NCBI GenBank assembly: GCA_020025545.1
Contig: JAHHRX010000009.1
Span: 4,667-68,666, forward strand
Direction: 5' to 3'
DNA: 64,000 nt
Source of the DNA: Oscillospiraceae bacterium
Lineage (GTDB): Bacteria; Bacillota; Clostridia; Oscillospirales; Oscillospiraceae
Shown: positions 1 through 8,574 of the stretch, piece after piece
Numbering within the stretch: the first letter of the stretch is position 1
How the letters are laid out: each line of letters begins with the position of its first letter
The notes under the pieces: generated by a model
The model's database searches: none
Seen by the model: the letters and a program-made list of their open reading frames with translations, nothing else
Told to the model about the DNA's origin: nothing
Program-made: the position numbers and the translations under genes

Positions 1-1
1 C

Positions 2-34
2 CAGAGCTGGCAGGGCGATATTGTCACAGATTAA
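2..34 (+). CDS. C-terminal end of an upstream gene (partial)
   Basis: One forward frame is open from the window edge and ends at TAA with the residues QSWQGDIVTD. A strong intrinsic terminator follows 11 bases later, which is why this frame is preferred. Too little is present to name a product. Confidence 0.3.
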   Translation, partial: QSWQGDIVTD

Positions 35-44
35 AAGGGAAAAA

Positions 45-77
45 TCCGGGCAGGAAACAGGCTGCCCGGAATTTTTT
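45..77 (+). terminator. Intrinsic terminator of the upstream gene
   Basis: A perfect 8-base stem (TCCGGGCA / TGCCCGGA, 45-52 and 63-70) is followed by ATTTTTT. Confidence 0.8.
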
Positions 78-276
78 GCATGATCGGGCGCATTCACGAA
101 CACGAATTTGCGATGGCAGATGGGCCGTGTGGTCATTTTGTACAATATCTCGAATGAAATTAAGTTATTGTGCCGAATGTTCGTGGATTAGCAGTTGACC
201 GGTTAAAATATTGATAATTTGCCGGTAAAATAATGCCATCTACGCCAATAAAATATATGTGTACGAGGTGGCTTAT

Positions 277-1258
277 ATGAGAAAGTGGAATCCGGTTTTA
301 CCAGATTATGCGCTTTGGTGCTGACGGTGTTGTTCCTGCTGCCTCCGCTGCAGGGACTGGCCGTATCGGTATCCGGCGCAGAACCCGGCGGCAGGGCTGT
401 TTCGATGGCGCGGAATGCTGCAACCGGAATCTGGACAGCAACGAGCCCGGGGATGTCTATGGAAAGTATTATCTCTTCCGGATGACCTTCCGCAGTACGG
501 AAGGGGAGCGCATCACCTATGCAGTGGACCCCTGTGCAATGGCGGTCAGCCAGAACGGCAAAATGGGATACCTGCTGGACATTGTAAATGATCCGGCAAC
601 TATTTCCGACCGGAACACAGGGGCTTTTGACAAGACGCAAAGACCTCGCTGCGCCAATATGCACGATGCCATCATCTACGAGATGCATGCCCGGGACTTT
701 ACCATCAACAAAGCATGGGGCGGCAACCCCGCCTATGCCGGAAAATATCTGGGCATTATCCATGTGCATCTGCTGCCCACCTATGATTTCGGCTCTGTAG
801 ACGAGACAAAGGACGGCAGGAACTGGGGCTATGATCCTGTAAACTACAATGTGCCGGAGGGCAGCTATTCCGCGGATTCCGCCGACCCTGCCACCCGCAT
901 CCGGGAATTCCGTCAGATGGTGATGCGTCTGCACGACCATGGCATCGGCGTGATTCTGAATCAGGTTTACAATCATATGTACTCTGCGAAGAATATGGAT
1001 GCCATTGTTCCCGGCTACTATTTCCGCAGCTGGGCAGACGGTGCAGCCCAGACGACGCCGCCGGACACGGTTCCAAACGAGGACACGCAGATCATCCATC
1101 CCGCGAATCCGACACACCCTGGCGAGGTGACGGAGCCTTCTGAGAAGCCAACCGTTACACCCCCACAGCCTACGGATCCGCCCACCGAGCCTTCCAGTCC
1201 TATGGAAACAACTGCCCCGGATGCAGGTGTGGAGCTTCCGCCGTTGCCCATCGAGTAA
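277..1258 (+). pseudogene. Decayed secreted type I pullulanase (GH13) remnant
   Basis: ATG 277 has a ribosome site (GAGG about 7 bases upstream) but its frame closes after 15 codons. The signal-peptide-like stretch (LCALVLTVLFLLPPLQGLA) lies in the frame of 285, and the pullulanase-like part, starting VYGKYYLF, lies in the frame of 308. At least two frameshifts are therefore needed, one near the GGGG run at 449-452. The body matches the intact pullulanase at 13841-16534 through the NWGYDPVNYNVPEGSYS block, but about 20 residues are missing after KYLG, the region I DVVYNH reads NQVYNH, and everything after VPGYYFR, including nucleophile and acid/base regions, is absent. It ends in a Pro/Thr-rich tail. 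I read it as a dead gene. A short non-enzymatic secreted protein is less likely, and a sequencing error could explain only the homopolymer shift. Confidence 0.75.
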
Positions 1259-1263
1259 AACAA

Positions 1264-1293
1264 AAGCCGAGCAGATACCTGCTCGGCTTTTTG
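1264..1293 (+). terminator. Intrinsic terminator after the pullulanase remnant
   Basis: An 11-base stem AAGCCGAGCAG / CTGCTCGGCTT runs into TTTTT. Confidence 0.85.
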
Positions 1294-1318
1294 CACTATC
1301 CGTAAGGGATTTTCAATG

Positions 1319-1349
1319 GAAAGTGCCGGATTCTTATGAATCCGGCACT
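1319..1349 (-). terminator. Terminator-like hairpin downstream of kbl
   Basis: A perfect 12-base stem (1322-1333 with 1338-1349, core GTGCCGGATTC) lies just beyond the kbl stop. The T-run on the minus strand is short. Confidence 0.6.
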
Positions 1350-1367
1350 GTTACGGTCATATTCCTT

Positions 1368-2555
1368 TTACAGTCCCATTTCCTTTTTGACCTCGCCGAA
1401 GCACTTGATGGCAAAGTCCAGATCTTCCTTGGTGTGACCGGCGGAAATCTGGGTGCGGATACGGTCCTTTCCCTTGGGCACAACAGGGTAGCAGAAGGCA
1501 ACCACATACACGCCCTTCTGGAGCATCCGGTCGGCAAACTCGTGGGCGATCTTGGGATCGTACAGCATGACGGGCACAATGGGATGCTCGCCGGGCAGCA
1601 GATCGAAGCCCAGCTTTTCCATGCCTGCCCGGAAGTAGCGGGCATTTTCGTGGACCTTATCCCGCAGAGCGGTGGATTCCTCCAGCAGCTCAATGGTGCG
1701 GATCGTTGCGGCGCAGATGGCGGGAGCCACGGTGTTGGAGAAGAGATACGGACGGCTCTTCTGACGCAGCAGGTCTACAATGGGCTGACGGGCAGCGGTA
1801 TAGCCGCCGGAAGCACCGCCCAGAGCCTTGCCAAAGGTACCGGTAATGATATCCACACGGCCCATGACACCGCAGTACTCTGCGGTACCCCGTCCGTGCT
1901 CACCCATGAAGCCTACGGAGTGGCTGTCGTCCACCATAACAAGGGCATCGAATTCGTCTGCCAGATCGCAGATGGACTTCAGGTCGGCAATGTAGCCGTC
2001 CATGGAAAAGACACCGTCGGTGGCGATGAGAATCTTCTTGCAGCCGGATTCCCGGGCGTCGGTCAGGCAGCGGCGCAGATCTTCCATGTTGTTGTTCTTG
2101 TAGCGGTAGCGCTTTGCTTTGCACAGGCGCACACCGTCGATGATGGAGGCGTGGTTCAGCTCGTCGGAGATAACGGCATCCTCAGCGCCCAGCAGGGTCT
2201 CAAAAAGACCGCCGTTGGCGTCGAAGCAGGAGGAATAGAGAATGGCATCATCCATGCCGGAGAAGCCGGCAATTTTCTGCTCCAGATCCTTGTGGATCTG
2301 CTGGGTGCCGCAGATGAAGCGGACAGAGGAAAGACCGAAGCCCCATTTGTCGTAGCTGGCCTTGGCGGCCTCGATCAGCTGGGGATGGGCGGAAAGACCC
2401 AGATAGTTGTTGGCACACATATTGACCACGCCCTCTTTGGCAGTGGTGTTGATGCGGGAGCGCTGCGGGGTGGTGATGATGCGCTCGTCACGCCATGTGC
2501 CGGCCTGACGGATTGCATCCAGCTCCTGGTTGATAGCAGTTAATGCGGATTTCAT
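1368..2555 (-). CDS. kbl: Glycine C-acetyltransferase (2-amino-3-ketobutyrate CoA ligase)
   Basis: A 395-residue PLP enzyme that splits 2-amino-3-ketobutyrate with CoA into glycine and acetyl-CoA, the second step of threonine breakdown in the cytoplasm. It has the alpha-oxoamine synthase layout: an early NYLGLSAHP block, DELNHASIIDG near residue 131, DDSHSVGFMG near 209, and the PLP lysine in TFGKALGG (K243). Length is usual for the family. The start ATG 2555 was chosen because an AAGGAGG site sits inside the end of tdh and the longer reading has no ribosome site. It lies 4 bases after the tdh stop, so the two genes form one operon. The family also contains BioF and HemA-like enzymes, but the tdh neighbour makes Kbl the best name. 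Confidence 0.95.
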   Translation of the reverse strand: MKSALTAINQELDAIRQAGTWRDERIITTPQRSRINTTAKEGVVNMCANNYLGLSAHPQLIEAAKASYDKWGFGLSSVRFICGTQQIHKDLEQKIAGFSGMDDAILYSSCFDANGGLFETLLGAEDAVISDELNHASIIDGVRLCKAKRYRYKNNNMEDLRRCLTDARESGCKKILIATDGVFSMDGYIADLKSICDLADEFDALVMVDDSHSVGFMGEHGRGTAEYCGVMGRVDIITGTFGKALGGASGGYTAARQPIVDLLRQKSRPYLFSNTVAPAICAATIRTIELLEESTALRDKVHENARYFRAGMEKLGFDLLPGEHPIVPVMLYDPKIAHEFADRMLQKGVYVVAFCYPVVPKGKDRIRTQISAGHTKEDLDFAIKCFGEVKKEMGL

Positions 2556-2559
2556 AAAA

Positions 2560-3609
2560 TCAGTCCTCCTTTTTTGTGGTCCAGTCCAGCACAACCTTGC
2601 CGGATTTGCCGCTGTTCATGGCTTCAAAGCCCTTCTGGAAGTCCGTGTAGTGGAAACGGTGGGTGATGATGGGGCTGATATCCAGACCGCCCTGCACCAT
2701 GTAGCTCATCTGGTGCCAGTTGTCCATCTTCCGGCCGTAGATGCCCTGAAGGGTCAGACCCTTGGTGATGATGGTGTTCATATCCATTTCCACGGGGCGG
2801 TTGCCGATGCCCAGCAGGGAAATCTTGCCGCCGTTGCGCATGGATTCGACCATCTGCTGCAGGGCTTTGCCGTTGCCGGACATTTCCAGACCCACATCAA
2901 AGCCCTCGGTAAGACCCTGATCCTTCATGATCTGGGGCAGATCCTCCCGGGCGGTGTTGACGGCGGCATCCACGCCCATTTTGCGGGCAAGATCCAGCCG
3001 ATAGTCGTTTACGTCGGTGATAATCACACGGCGGGCACCTGCAAACTTGCAGACACCGGCGGCGATGATGCCGATGGGGCCGGCGCCGGTAATGAGCACA
3101 TCCTCACCGATCAGGGGGAACATGAGCGCCGTGTGGGTGGCGTTGCCGAAGGCATCAAAGAAGGAAACAATATCCTCGTCCAGATTTTCGTCAATGAGGA
3201 TCACATTGGTTTCGGGAATGCAGATATACTCCGCAAAGGCACCGTCACGGTCTACGCCTACGCCGATGGTGTCCTTGCACCACTGGATGTTGCCGTTGTG
3301 GCAGTTGCGGCAGTGATGGCAGGTGATGTGGCCTTCACCGGAAACACGCTGGCCGATTTTAAGACCGGTCACGCCGTCGCCCAGAGCGGCGATCTCGCCC
3401 ACATACTCGTGACCGATGGTCATGGGGGGCTTAATGTGAAGCTGAGCCCAGGGATCCCAGTTGTAAATATGTACATCGGTGCCGCAGATGGCGGTCTTGT
3501 GTACCTTAATCAGAACCTCGCCGGGGCCGGGGACGGGCACGGGAACTTTTCGCAGCTCCAGGCCGGGGCCGGCAACAGGTTTGACGATTGCGTCCATAAA
3601 TTGCTGCAT
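2560..3609 (-). CDS. tdh: L-threonine 3-dehydrogenase
   Basis: A 349-residue zinc medium-chain dehydrogenase that oxidises L-threonine with NAD to 2-amino-3-ketobutyrate, the substrate of the kbl product encoded next. Visible are the catalytic zinc ligands in CGTDVH (C42) and GHE (67-68), four structural-zinc cysteines in CHHCRNCHNGNIQWC (97-111), and a GAGPIG nucleotide-binding turn. The block KTAICGTDVHIYNWDPW is characteristic of threonine dehydrogenases. GAGGAG sits about 8 bases before ATG 3609. The operon is divergent from the cysteine desulfidase-like gene, so both amino-acid degradation units share one control region. Confidence 0.95.
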   Translation of the reverse strand: MQQFMDAIVKPVAGPGLELRKVPVPVPGPGEVLIKVHKTAICGTDVHIYNWDPWAQLHIKPPMTIGHEYVGEIAALGDGVTGLKIGQRVSGEGHITCHHCRNCHNGNIQWCKDTIGVGVDRDGAFAEYICIPETNVILIDENLDEDIVSFFDAFGNATHTALMFPLIGEDVLITGAGPIGIIAAGVCKFAGARRVIITDVNDYRLDLARKMGVDAAVNTAREDLPQIMKDQGLTEGFDVGLEMSGNGKALQQMVESMRNGGKISLLGIGNRPVEMDMNTIITKGLTLQGIYGRKMDNWHQMSYMVQGGLDISPIITHRFHYTDFQKGFEAMNSGKSGKVVLDWTTKKED

Positions 3610-3668
3610 GATTTTTTCTCCTCACTTCATAGGGTTGCAGGTGTTCTTGCATTCCTTAGTGTAGCACC

Positions 3669-3674
3669 ATTATA
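3669..3674 (-). promoter_or_regulatory. Probable -10 element of the tdh-kbl promoter
   Basis: A perfect TATAAT on the minus strand, about 60 bases before tdh. No good -35 is present at 16-18 bases, which may mean an activator is needed. Confidence 0.45.
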
Positions 3675-3788
3675 TCCGTCCGTCAACTTGCGAAAGAGAA
3701 AAAATTCCCGGGAAAATACTCTGTTTTCGGAATCTCAAAAGCAGAGCAGCCGCAAATAAAATTATCCGGGGATGCATGGGCGGACGGG

Positions 3789-3817
3789 TTTACATTTTGC
3801 GGGCAAAATGCTATAAT
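3789..3817 (+). promoter_or_regulatory. Sigma-A-like promoter of the cysteine desulfidase-like gene
   Basis: TTTACA (3789-3794), a 17-base spacer and TATAAT (3812-3817). The implied leader is about 95 bases and contains a GCTGCCG/CGGCAGC hairpin. Confidence 0.75.
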
Positions 3818-3920
3818 CGACCATAGTATTGTATGAAATCTGAAAACATTGCCGCCGTTACAATGCAGGCGGCTGCCGAAGCCGGCAGCGCCGGATACTT
3901 GCACGAGAGGGGGAAACTTT

Positions 3921-5198
3921 GTGAAGAAGGAAGATGCTGTCTACCGTCAGTTTTTGGATATTCTCCACGAGGAGCTGCGGCCTGCAATGGGGTGCACGGA
4001 GCCCATTGCGCTTGCCTATGGGGGCGCCAAAGCCAGAGCGCTTCTGGGGGGACTGCCGGAAAAAATCACCGCTTATGTCAGCGGCAATATAATTAAAAAT
4101 GTAAAAAGCGTAATTGTACCCAACACCGGGGGACTGCATGGCATCCCTGCGGCTATCTGCGCCGGCGTGGTGGCGGGAGATGAAAGCAGGGAATTGCAGG
4201 TGATCAGTCAGGTGTCCGATGCCCAGCGGGAACAGCTGCGGCAGTACCTGGATACGGTGAATCTAAGGATTTGTCCTGCGGACTCCGGCCTTATTTTCGA
4301 CATTGACCTGCGCATGGAGCGTGGGGAGGATCGGGTGCGCCTGCGGATTGTGAATCACCATACCAACATCGCCTATATGGAGAAAAACGGGGAGGTACTT
4401 TTGTGTCGCCCTGTTGAAAACGCCTCTGAGGATCACCTGACGGATAAATCCTGCCTCAGCATCCAAAGAATTGTGGAATTTGCGGATGCAGTGGACATAG
4501 AGGACATCCGGGACTGCGTAGGAGAGCAGATCCGCTGCAATATGGCAATTGCCGAGGAAGGCATCCGTGGGAATTGGGGCGCCAATATCGGCAGAGTGCT
4601 GCTGCACCATCAGGGAGGCATCCTCAGCAAGCGTGCCGCTGCCTATGCGGCCGCCGGCTCCGATGCCAGAATGAGCGGCTGCGAGATGCCGGTGATCATT
4701 TTGTCCGGAAGCGGCAATCAGGGAATCACCGCCAGTGTCCCCGTAGCGGTGTACGCCGAGGCATACCACAAAAGCGAGGAAGAAATGCTCCGGGCGGTGG
4801 CCCTCAGCGACTTGGTCACCATCCACCAGAAAACCGGTATCGGAAGGCTCTCTGCCTACTGCGGAGCCATCAGCGCCGGATGCGGTGCCGGTGCAGGTGT
4901 GGTGTACCTTCGGGGCGGCGGTGTGGATGCCGTGGCACACACGGTGGTCAATGCCATCGCCATCCTCTCCGGCACCATCTGTGACGGTGCCAAGCCCTCC
5001 TGCGCTGCAAAGATCGCTGCGGCGGTAGATGCGGGCATTTTGGGCTGCGATATGTATTTGGACAACCAGCAGTTCTACAGCGGGGACGGTATTATCACCA
5101 AGGGTGTGGACAAGACCGTGACCAATGTGGGCCGCCTTGCCCGGGAGGGTATGCGGGAAACCGACAAAACCATCCTCAGCATTATGATGGGCGAGTAA
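3921..5198 (+). CDS. cyuA: L-cysteine desulfidase / L-serine dehydratase-like protein (UPF0597, CyuA/YhaM family)
   Basis: A 425-residue protein of the UPF0597 family, whose characterised members use an iron-sulfur cluster to release sulfide, ammonia and pyruvate from L-cysteine. The signature AMGCTEPIALAYGGAKA near the N-terminus, the NTGGLHGIPAA block, SGSGNQGI near the middle and the cysteine-containing SAGCGAGAG and ICDGAKPSC blocks near the C-terminus are all present. GTG 3921 is taken as start because AGGGGG lies 6 bases upstream; the longer reading from 3849 has unlike composition and no ribosome site. It is monocistronic and divergent from tdh-kbl. The substrate (cysteine, serine or a relative) cannot be told from sequence. 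Confidence 0.85.
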   Translation: MKKEDAVYRQFLDILHEELRPAMGCTEPIALAYGGAKARALLGGLPEKITAYVSGNIIKNVKSVIVPNTGGLHGIPAAICAGVVAGDESRELQVISQVSDAQREQLRQYLDTVNLRICPADSGLIFDIDLRMERGEDRVRLRIVNHHTNIAYMEKNGEVLLCRPVENASEDHLTDKSCLSIQRIVEFADAVDIEDIRDCVGEQIRCNMAIAEEGIRGNWGANIGRVLLHHQGGILSKRAAAYAAAGSDARMSGCEMPVIILSGSGNQGITASVPVAVYAEAYHKSEEEMLRAVALSDLVTIHQKTGIGRLSAYCGAISAGCGAGAGVVYLRGGGVDAVAHTVVNAIAILSGTICDGAKPSCAAKIAAAVDAGILGCDMYLDNQQFYSGDGIITKGVDKTVTNVGRLAREGMRETDKTILSIMMGE

Positions 5199-5249
5199 TA
5201 AAAATCCCGCCTCTTAAGCCAGTGACGGCTCAGAGCAGTTGGTATACAG

Positions 5250-5290
5250 AATACGGTGCAGCCCGTTTGGACTGCACCGTATTTCTTTTG
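5250..5290 (+). terminator. Intrinsic terminator of cyuA
   Basis: A 12-base stem AATACGGTGCAG / CTGCACCGTATT with a 10-base loop, followed by TCTTTT. Confidence 0.8.
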
Positions 5291-5310
5291 AAGCGCCTTT
5301 TTCACCAGCT

Positions 5311-6054
5311 TCAGGTTATTGGCAATATTTCATTTGTGCTGCTTCGCAAATGGATAACATCCTTTAGCAATTCAGAAGCCGATAAAATATCGGTTTCAGT
5401 GATACTGACATACGATTCAATCTCCGGGTATTTACTCCATGTGCCATCATAAAATGCAGGGAGATTTAAAAGCATATCCTTAAGATCAGTGCTTGCACTT
5501 CCGACTTTTATTACCTCAAAATCAATGTATTTCGGCGAAAGCTCCAGCGTCTCCCTGTAAATGCGATAAAGCTCTTCTTGAAGCGCAGCAAGCTCCTTAT
5601 CCGTTTTTATGACCACAACAGCCTTAACGAGAGCATGGTCCTTTAGAACTGCCGAAACATCATTCTCAATTGCATAGTCGAGGGTCATATTGTTCCCGTC
5701 AGAAAGTATAAAGTTACCGTATATCTCAAAAGCAGAGCCGCATTTCGATAGGAGCAAGTCTCTTATTTTCTGATTGACAATCACCTGCGGGTAATCATCA
5801 GATACCTCGCTGCCGGCGCTCTGATACACATTGAAAAGATACTCTCCGTCAGATAATGTCAAAATGTTTGTGTATGTTTCATCTTTCGCAGCCTGAAAAT
5901 TCTCAACAGCAAAATCTTTTCCGTACTTGTCGGTGGCGTAACGCTTCAAATTCTCCGCCGTTACTTCCTCGTTTTCTTTATTCATACATCCGCACAAGCC
6001 TGTAACCGCAATCACGATAACGAACACCAAAAGGGCCTTTCTCAATCGTTTCAT
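5311..6054 (-). CDS. Hypothetical lipoprotein
   Basis: About 247 residues with a lipoprotein signal: MKRLRK, a hydrophobic stretch and the lipobox LCGC, so it should be anchored on the outer face of the membrane. The rest is soluble and acidic with no motif I recognise. Start at 6054 is preferred over ATG 6060, which sits only one base after the GGGG ribosome site. It follows another small lipoprotein of similar size and overall design with only 30 bases between them, so the two are probably co-transcribed and may be distant duplicates. Lower GC than the flanking genes suggests a separate origin. Function unknown. Confidence 0.7.
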   Translation of the reverse strand: MKRLRKALLVFVIVIAVTGLCGCMNKENEEVTAENLKRYATDKYGKDFAVENFQAAKDETYTNILTLSDGEYLFNVYQSAGSEVSDDYPQVIVNQKIRDLLLSKCGSAFEIYGNFILSDGNNMTLDYAIENDVSAVLKDHALVKAVVVIKTDKELAALQEELYRIYRETLELSPKYIDFEVIKVGSASTDLKDMLLNLPAFYDGTWSKYPEIESYVSITETDILSASELLKDVIHLRSSTNEILPIT

Positions 6055-6084
6055 ATACATACCCCGTCATTCCCATTCGTTGAC

Positions 6085-6780
6085 TTATTTTTCGCCATCT
6101 GTCCATTTTGCCACTGCATACTCACGGATGTTCTCCTTGACAATATACAGGCATTTTGTGTAGGCCTTCGCGTCAATCAAAGCATTTGCAGAATCCCGTA
6201 TGGATTCCTTTGAGTCAATATAATAGATGTGTCCGCTTACAACCGCAGTTTTGAAGGCGTCTTTTATATTAGACAATTCTTCCTCTTCGTTATCCGCTTT
6301 TCCGGAAACCGCAGCCGAGAAATATATATATGTGCTTGCATCCGCAATGTACTCCTCAAAGGTCGTGCTACTTGAACCGCCCTCCATGGAGGCAGTATCG
6401 TCCGGAATAAATTTGAGATAGATATTGTCTCCATACAAACGAGTCAGCGCATCCCGGATATATGTGTAGGTTTGCTCCTCAAACTTTACATTAAGATAAG
6501 TGTCTGAAAACACCTCGCCGCCGTCAGTTTCCGAACAAATAACACGAATCTCCTTTTCGGGAAATTTTTCCGACTTAACAATGATTTTAGTCGTGTTGGA
6601 GCCGAGATGTCCTCCGGTAACGCTTACATATTCAAAACGATCGTCAGCGTATTTGCTGTTAATGTACGAAAGCATTCTGTCAATTTTATCTTGACCTTTC
6701 CGGCTAAACATACTGCAGCCGCACATGCCGAACATGAAAGATATGACAATTAAAAATATAATCAGTTTCTTCATAATCAT
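6085..6780 (-). CDS. Hypothetical lipoprotein
   Basis: About 231 residues starting MIMKKLIIF, with a hydrophobic signal and lipobox MCGC; the mature protein is predicted to be tethered outside the membrane. AGGA lies 9 bases before ATG 6780; ATG 6786 and 6774 are alternatives. No known domain was recognised. It is the first gene of a two-lipoprotein unit and, like its partner, is AT-richer than the surroundings. A possible promoter and a 120-base leader or tiny ORF lie upstream. Function unknown. Confidence 0.7.
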   Translation of the reverse strand: MIMKKLIIFLIVISFMFGMCGCSMFSRKGQDKIDRMLSYINSKYADDRFEYVSVTGGHLGSNTTKIIVKSEKFPEKEIRVICSETDGGEVFSDTYLNVKFEEQTYTYIRDALTRLYGDNIYLKFIPDDTASMEGGSSSTTFEEYIADASTYIYFSAAVSGKADNEEEELSNIKDAFKTAVVSGHIYYIDSKESIRDSANALIDAKAYTKCLYIVKENIREYAVAKWTDGEK

Positions 6781-6804
6781 CACCATAAATCCTGAAGATA
6801 AATG

Positions 6805-6927
6805 TCAAAATAGCCCTGCGCAATGTTTGTCCTGAGAACCTGAATCTGCTGCCTTGGGTTCTCCGGTAAAACCGTTGAGCGTTTTAGCAAAAGCAGGGGT
6901 ATCAGCCCTTTCCGGAGCCGTTTCCAT
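6805..6927 (-). other. Leader with a possible 40-codon ORF and stem-loops, before the lipoprotein pair
   Basis: On the minus strand an ATG at 6927 opens 40 codons (METAPERADTP... to TGA), but there is only a weak ribosome site and such an open stretch is expected by chance fairly often. The same DNA can fold: CTCCGG/CCGGAG closes an arm holding TAAAAC/GTTTTA and AGGG/CCCT hairpins, and GAGAACC pairs with GGTTCTC (6834-6840 with 6857-6863). Whether it is a peptide or a structured leader is open. Confidence 0.25.
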
Positions 6928-6944
6928 GGCTGTTCTCTATCAAT

Positions 6945-6950
6945 ATTATA
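6945..6950 (-). promoter_or_regulatory. Probable -10 element of the lipoprotein pair
   Basis: A perfect TATAAT on the minus strand; the -35 region (ATTTAC or TATTTA) is weak. Confidence 0.4.
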
Positions 6951-7116
6951 ACAATTTCAGTGTGAAGTAAATAGTAGGAAATTTCTTAAGAATTTATAAA
7001 GGATAGTGTATCATGAAATTCAAAAAGAAAATGGAAACAGACCAGCCATTAGGGCATCTGCAAAATGATTGAGCTTTCATTTTACAGAAAATGATCTGTA
7101 AAAACGAAGGTGCAGA
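6951..7116. other. Intergenic stretch with a 19-codon mini-ORF, probably a gene relic
   Basis: AAAGGA followed 9 bases later by ATG 7013 opens MKFKKKMETDQPLGHLQND and stops at 7072 (plus strand). A TTTTACAG/CTGTAAAA hairpin follows (7080-7103). This could be the N-terminal stub of a lost gene or a small peptide. Nothing else is seen here. Confidence 0.25.
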
Positions 7117-7160
7117 CAAAACAAAACGCCCGGAAGAACCTTTTACAGTCCTTCCAGGCG
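7117..7160 (-). terminator. Intrinsic terminator of nagA
   Basis: Read on the minus strand, CGCCTGGAAG pairs with CTTCCGGGCG (one U-G pair) and is followed by TTTTGTTTT. Confidence 0.75.
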
Positions 7161-7259
7161 CTCTTTTTGTCCCGCTGCAATGCCCGCTGTCCTGATTTCG
7201 GTAACCCCGGCTCCTTAAGAGCCGAAAGCTTGGCTGCATTCAGGGGATTTTTTGAAAGT

Positions 7260-8387
7260 TCAGATTTCCTTGCCGCCGAGGAAGACGCGCTTTCCGGAAT
7301 AGTCACTGTTGCAGACGATGAAGTCTGCCAGCAGACCGGTGGCGATGGAGCCAACCTTATCCTGTGCGCCGATTGCGCAGGCGGGATTGTAGGAGGCAGC
7401 ACGGACAGCATCCTCTTCACGGATGCCGAAGAGGATTGCATTTACCATGCAATCGTAGAGGTTGGTGGCGGAACCGGCAATGGTACCGCTTGCCAGACGG
7501 GCGATGCCGCCCTCAAGGAATACCTGCTGGCCGCCCAGCTCATACTGGCCGTCGGGCATACCGCAGCAGCGCAGAGCGTCGCTTACCAGAACCATGCGCT
7601 GACCGCCGAAGATGGAGAATGCCAGACGCACGGAGGCGGGGTGGACATGGAGACCGTCACAGATCAGCTCTGCACGGACATGGGGATTTTCTGCCGCTGC
7701 GGGAATCACGCCGGGATCTCTGTGGTGGATGCCGGGCATGGCGTTGTACATATGGGTCAGATGGGTGGCGCCGGTGGCAAATGCCATTTTGGCGTGATCG
7801 TAATCGGAATCGGTGTGGGCAACGGAAACGGTGCAAAGATCCTTTGCCTTTGCAATAAATTCCTCGGCACCGGGCAGCTCAGGAGCCACATCCACAATGG
7901 TCACAAGGCCGCCGCAGCCGTCATAGAGCTTCTTGAAGCCTTCAAAATCGGGATTTTTGATATAGTCACCGTTCTGGGCACCCTTCTTCTTCATGGAGAA
8001 GTAGGGGCCTTCCATCTGAATACCCATCAGACGGGAGCAGCCGTCGGGAGCTTCGTCAGCCAGACGGCGGGCGGTGGCAAAAGCTTTTTCCAGCACATCA
8101 TAGGGCAGTGTCATGGAAGCGGGGGCAAAGGAGGTCACGCCGCTACGCAGCAGGTAACTGGCAATTTTCTTAAGGCCCTCGTAGTCACCGTCGGAAAAAT
8201 CGGCGTTGGAGTTTCCGTGGGTATGCACATCAATGAGGCCGGGAATTACGGTAGCACCCTTAAGATCAACGGCATCTTCCGGAACAAACTGGGGAAGCAC
8301 GGTGCCGAAGTGGCTGCCTCTTACTTCAAAGGCACCCTGATGGAACTGAAAATCGGAGCAAAAAATTCTGGCGTTTTTGTAAAACAT
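7260..8387 (-). CDS. nagA: N-acetylglucosamine-6-phosphate deacetylase
   Basis: A 375-residue amidohydrolase that removes acetate from GlcNAc-6-phosphate, giving glucosamine-6-phosphate for glycolysis or wall synthesis. The metal and catalytic motifs are in order: DVHTHG (H55, H57), MEGPYF (E126), AHTDSDYDHA (H191), HLTHMYNAM (H212), CDGLHVHP (247-249) and the catalytic Asp in VSDAL (D270). GGAGAC sits 5 bases before ATG 8387. No nagB or transporter is adjacent, so it is a single-gene unit between its own terminator and the nrdD terminator. Family length is normal and nothing appears damaged. Confidence 0.95.
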   Translation of the reverse strand: MFYKNARIFCSDFQFHQGAFEVRGSHFGTVLPQFVPEDAVDLKGATVIPGLIDVHTHGNSNADFSDGDYEGLKKIASYLLRSGVTSFAPASMTLPYDVLEKAFATARRLADEAPDGCSRLMGIQMEGPYFSMKKKGAQNGDYIKNPDFEGFKKLYDGCGGLVTIVDVAPELPGAEEFIAKAKDLCTVSVAHTDSDYDHAKMAFATGATHLTHMYNAMPGIHHRDPGVIPAAAENPHVRAELICDGLHVHPASVRLAFSIFGGQRMVLVSDALRCCGMPDGQYELGGQQVFLEGGIARLASGTIAGSATNLYDCMVNAILFGIREEDAVRAASYNPACAIGAQDKVGSIATGLLADFIVCNSDYSGKRVFLGGKEI

Positions 8388-8410
8388 AAATAGTCTCCTC
8401 TCGTAAATCA

Positions 8411-8438
8411 GGAGGTCATTCCCAAAGGGAATACCTCC
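8411..8438 (-). promoter_or_regulatory. Stable hairpin in the nagA leader
   Basis: GGAGGT/ACCTCC and ATTCCC/GGGAAT stack into one hairpin with a 3-base loop, about 25 bases before the nagA ribosome site. A TATAAT at 8481-8486 (minus) is a likely -10 upstream. The hairpin contains a Shine-Dalgarno-like GGAGG and may affect translation or mRNA stability. Confidence 0.4.
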
Positions 8439-8531
8439 GGTAATTCCATGAAGTTATATAGGGGATGGCGTATCAATATGATTATATGTTTATTTTATCA
8501 TAGGAACCCCAAAAATGCAATGGACTTCCCA

Positions 8532-8563
8532 TAAAAAGGCGGCTGCCCGAAAGCAGCCGCTTT
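8532..8563 (-). terminator. Intrinsic terminator of nrdD
   Basis: On the minus strand GCGGCTGC pairs with GCAGCCGC (6-base loop) and is followed by CTTTTT. Confidence 0.9.
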
Positions 8564-8574
8564 AAAATATTTGC

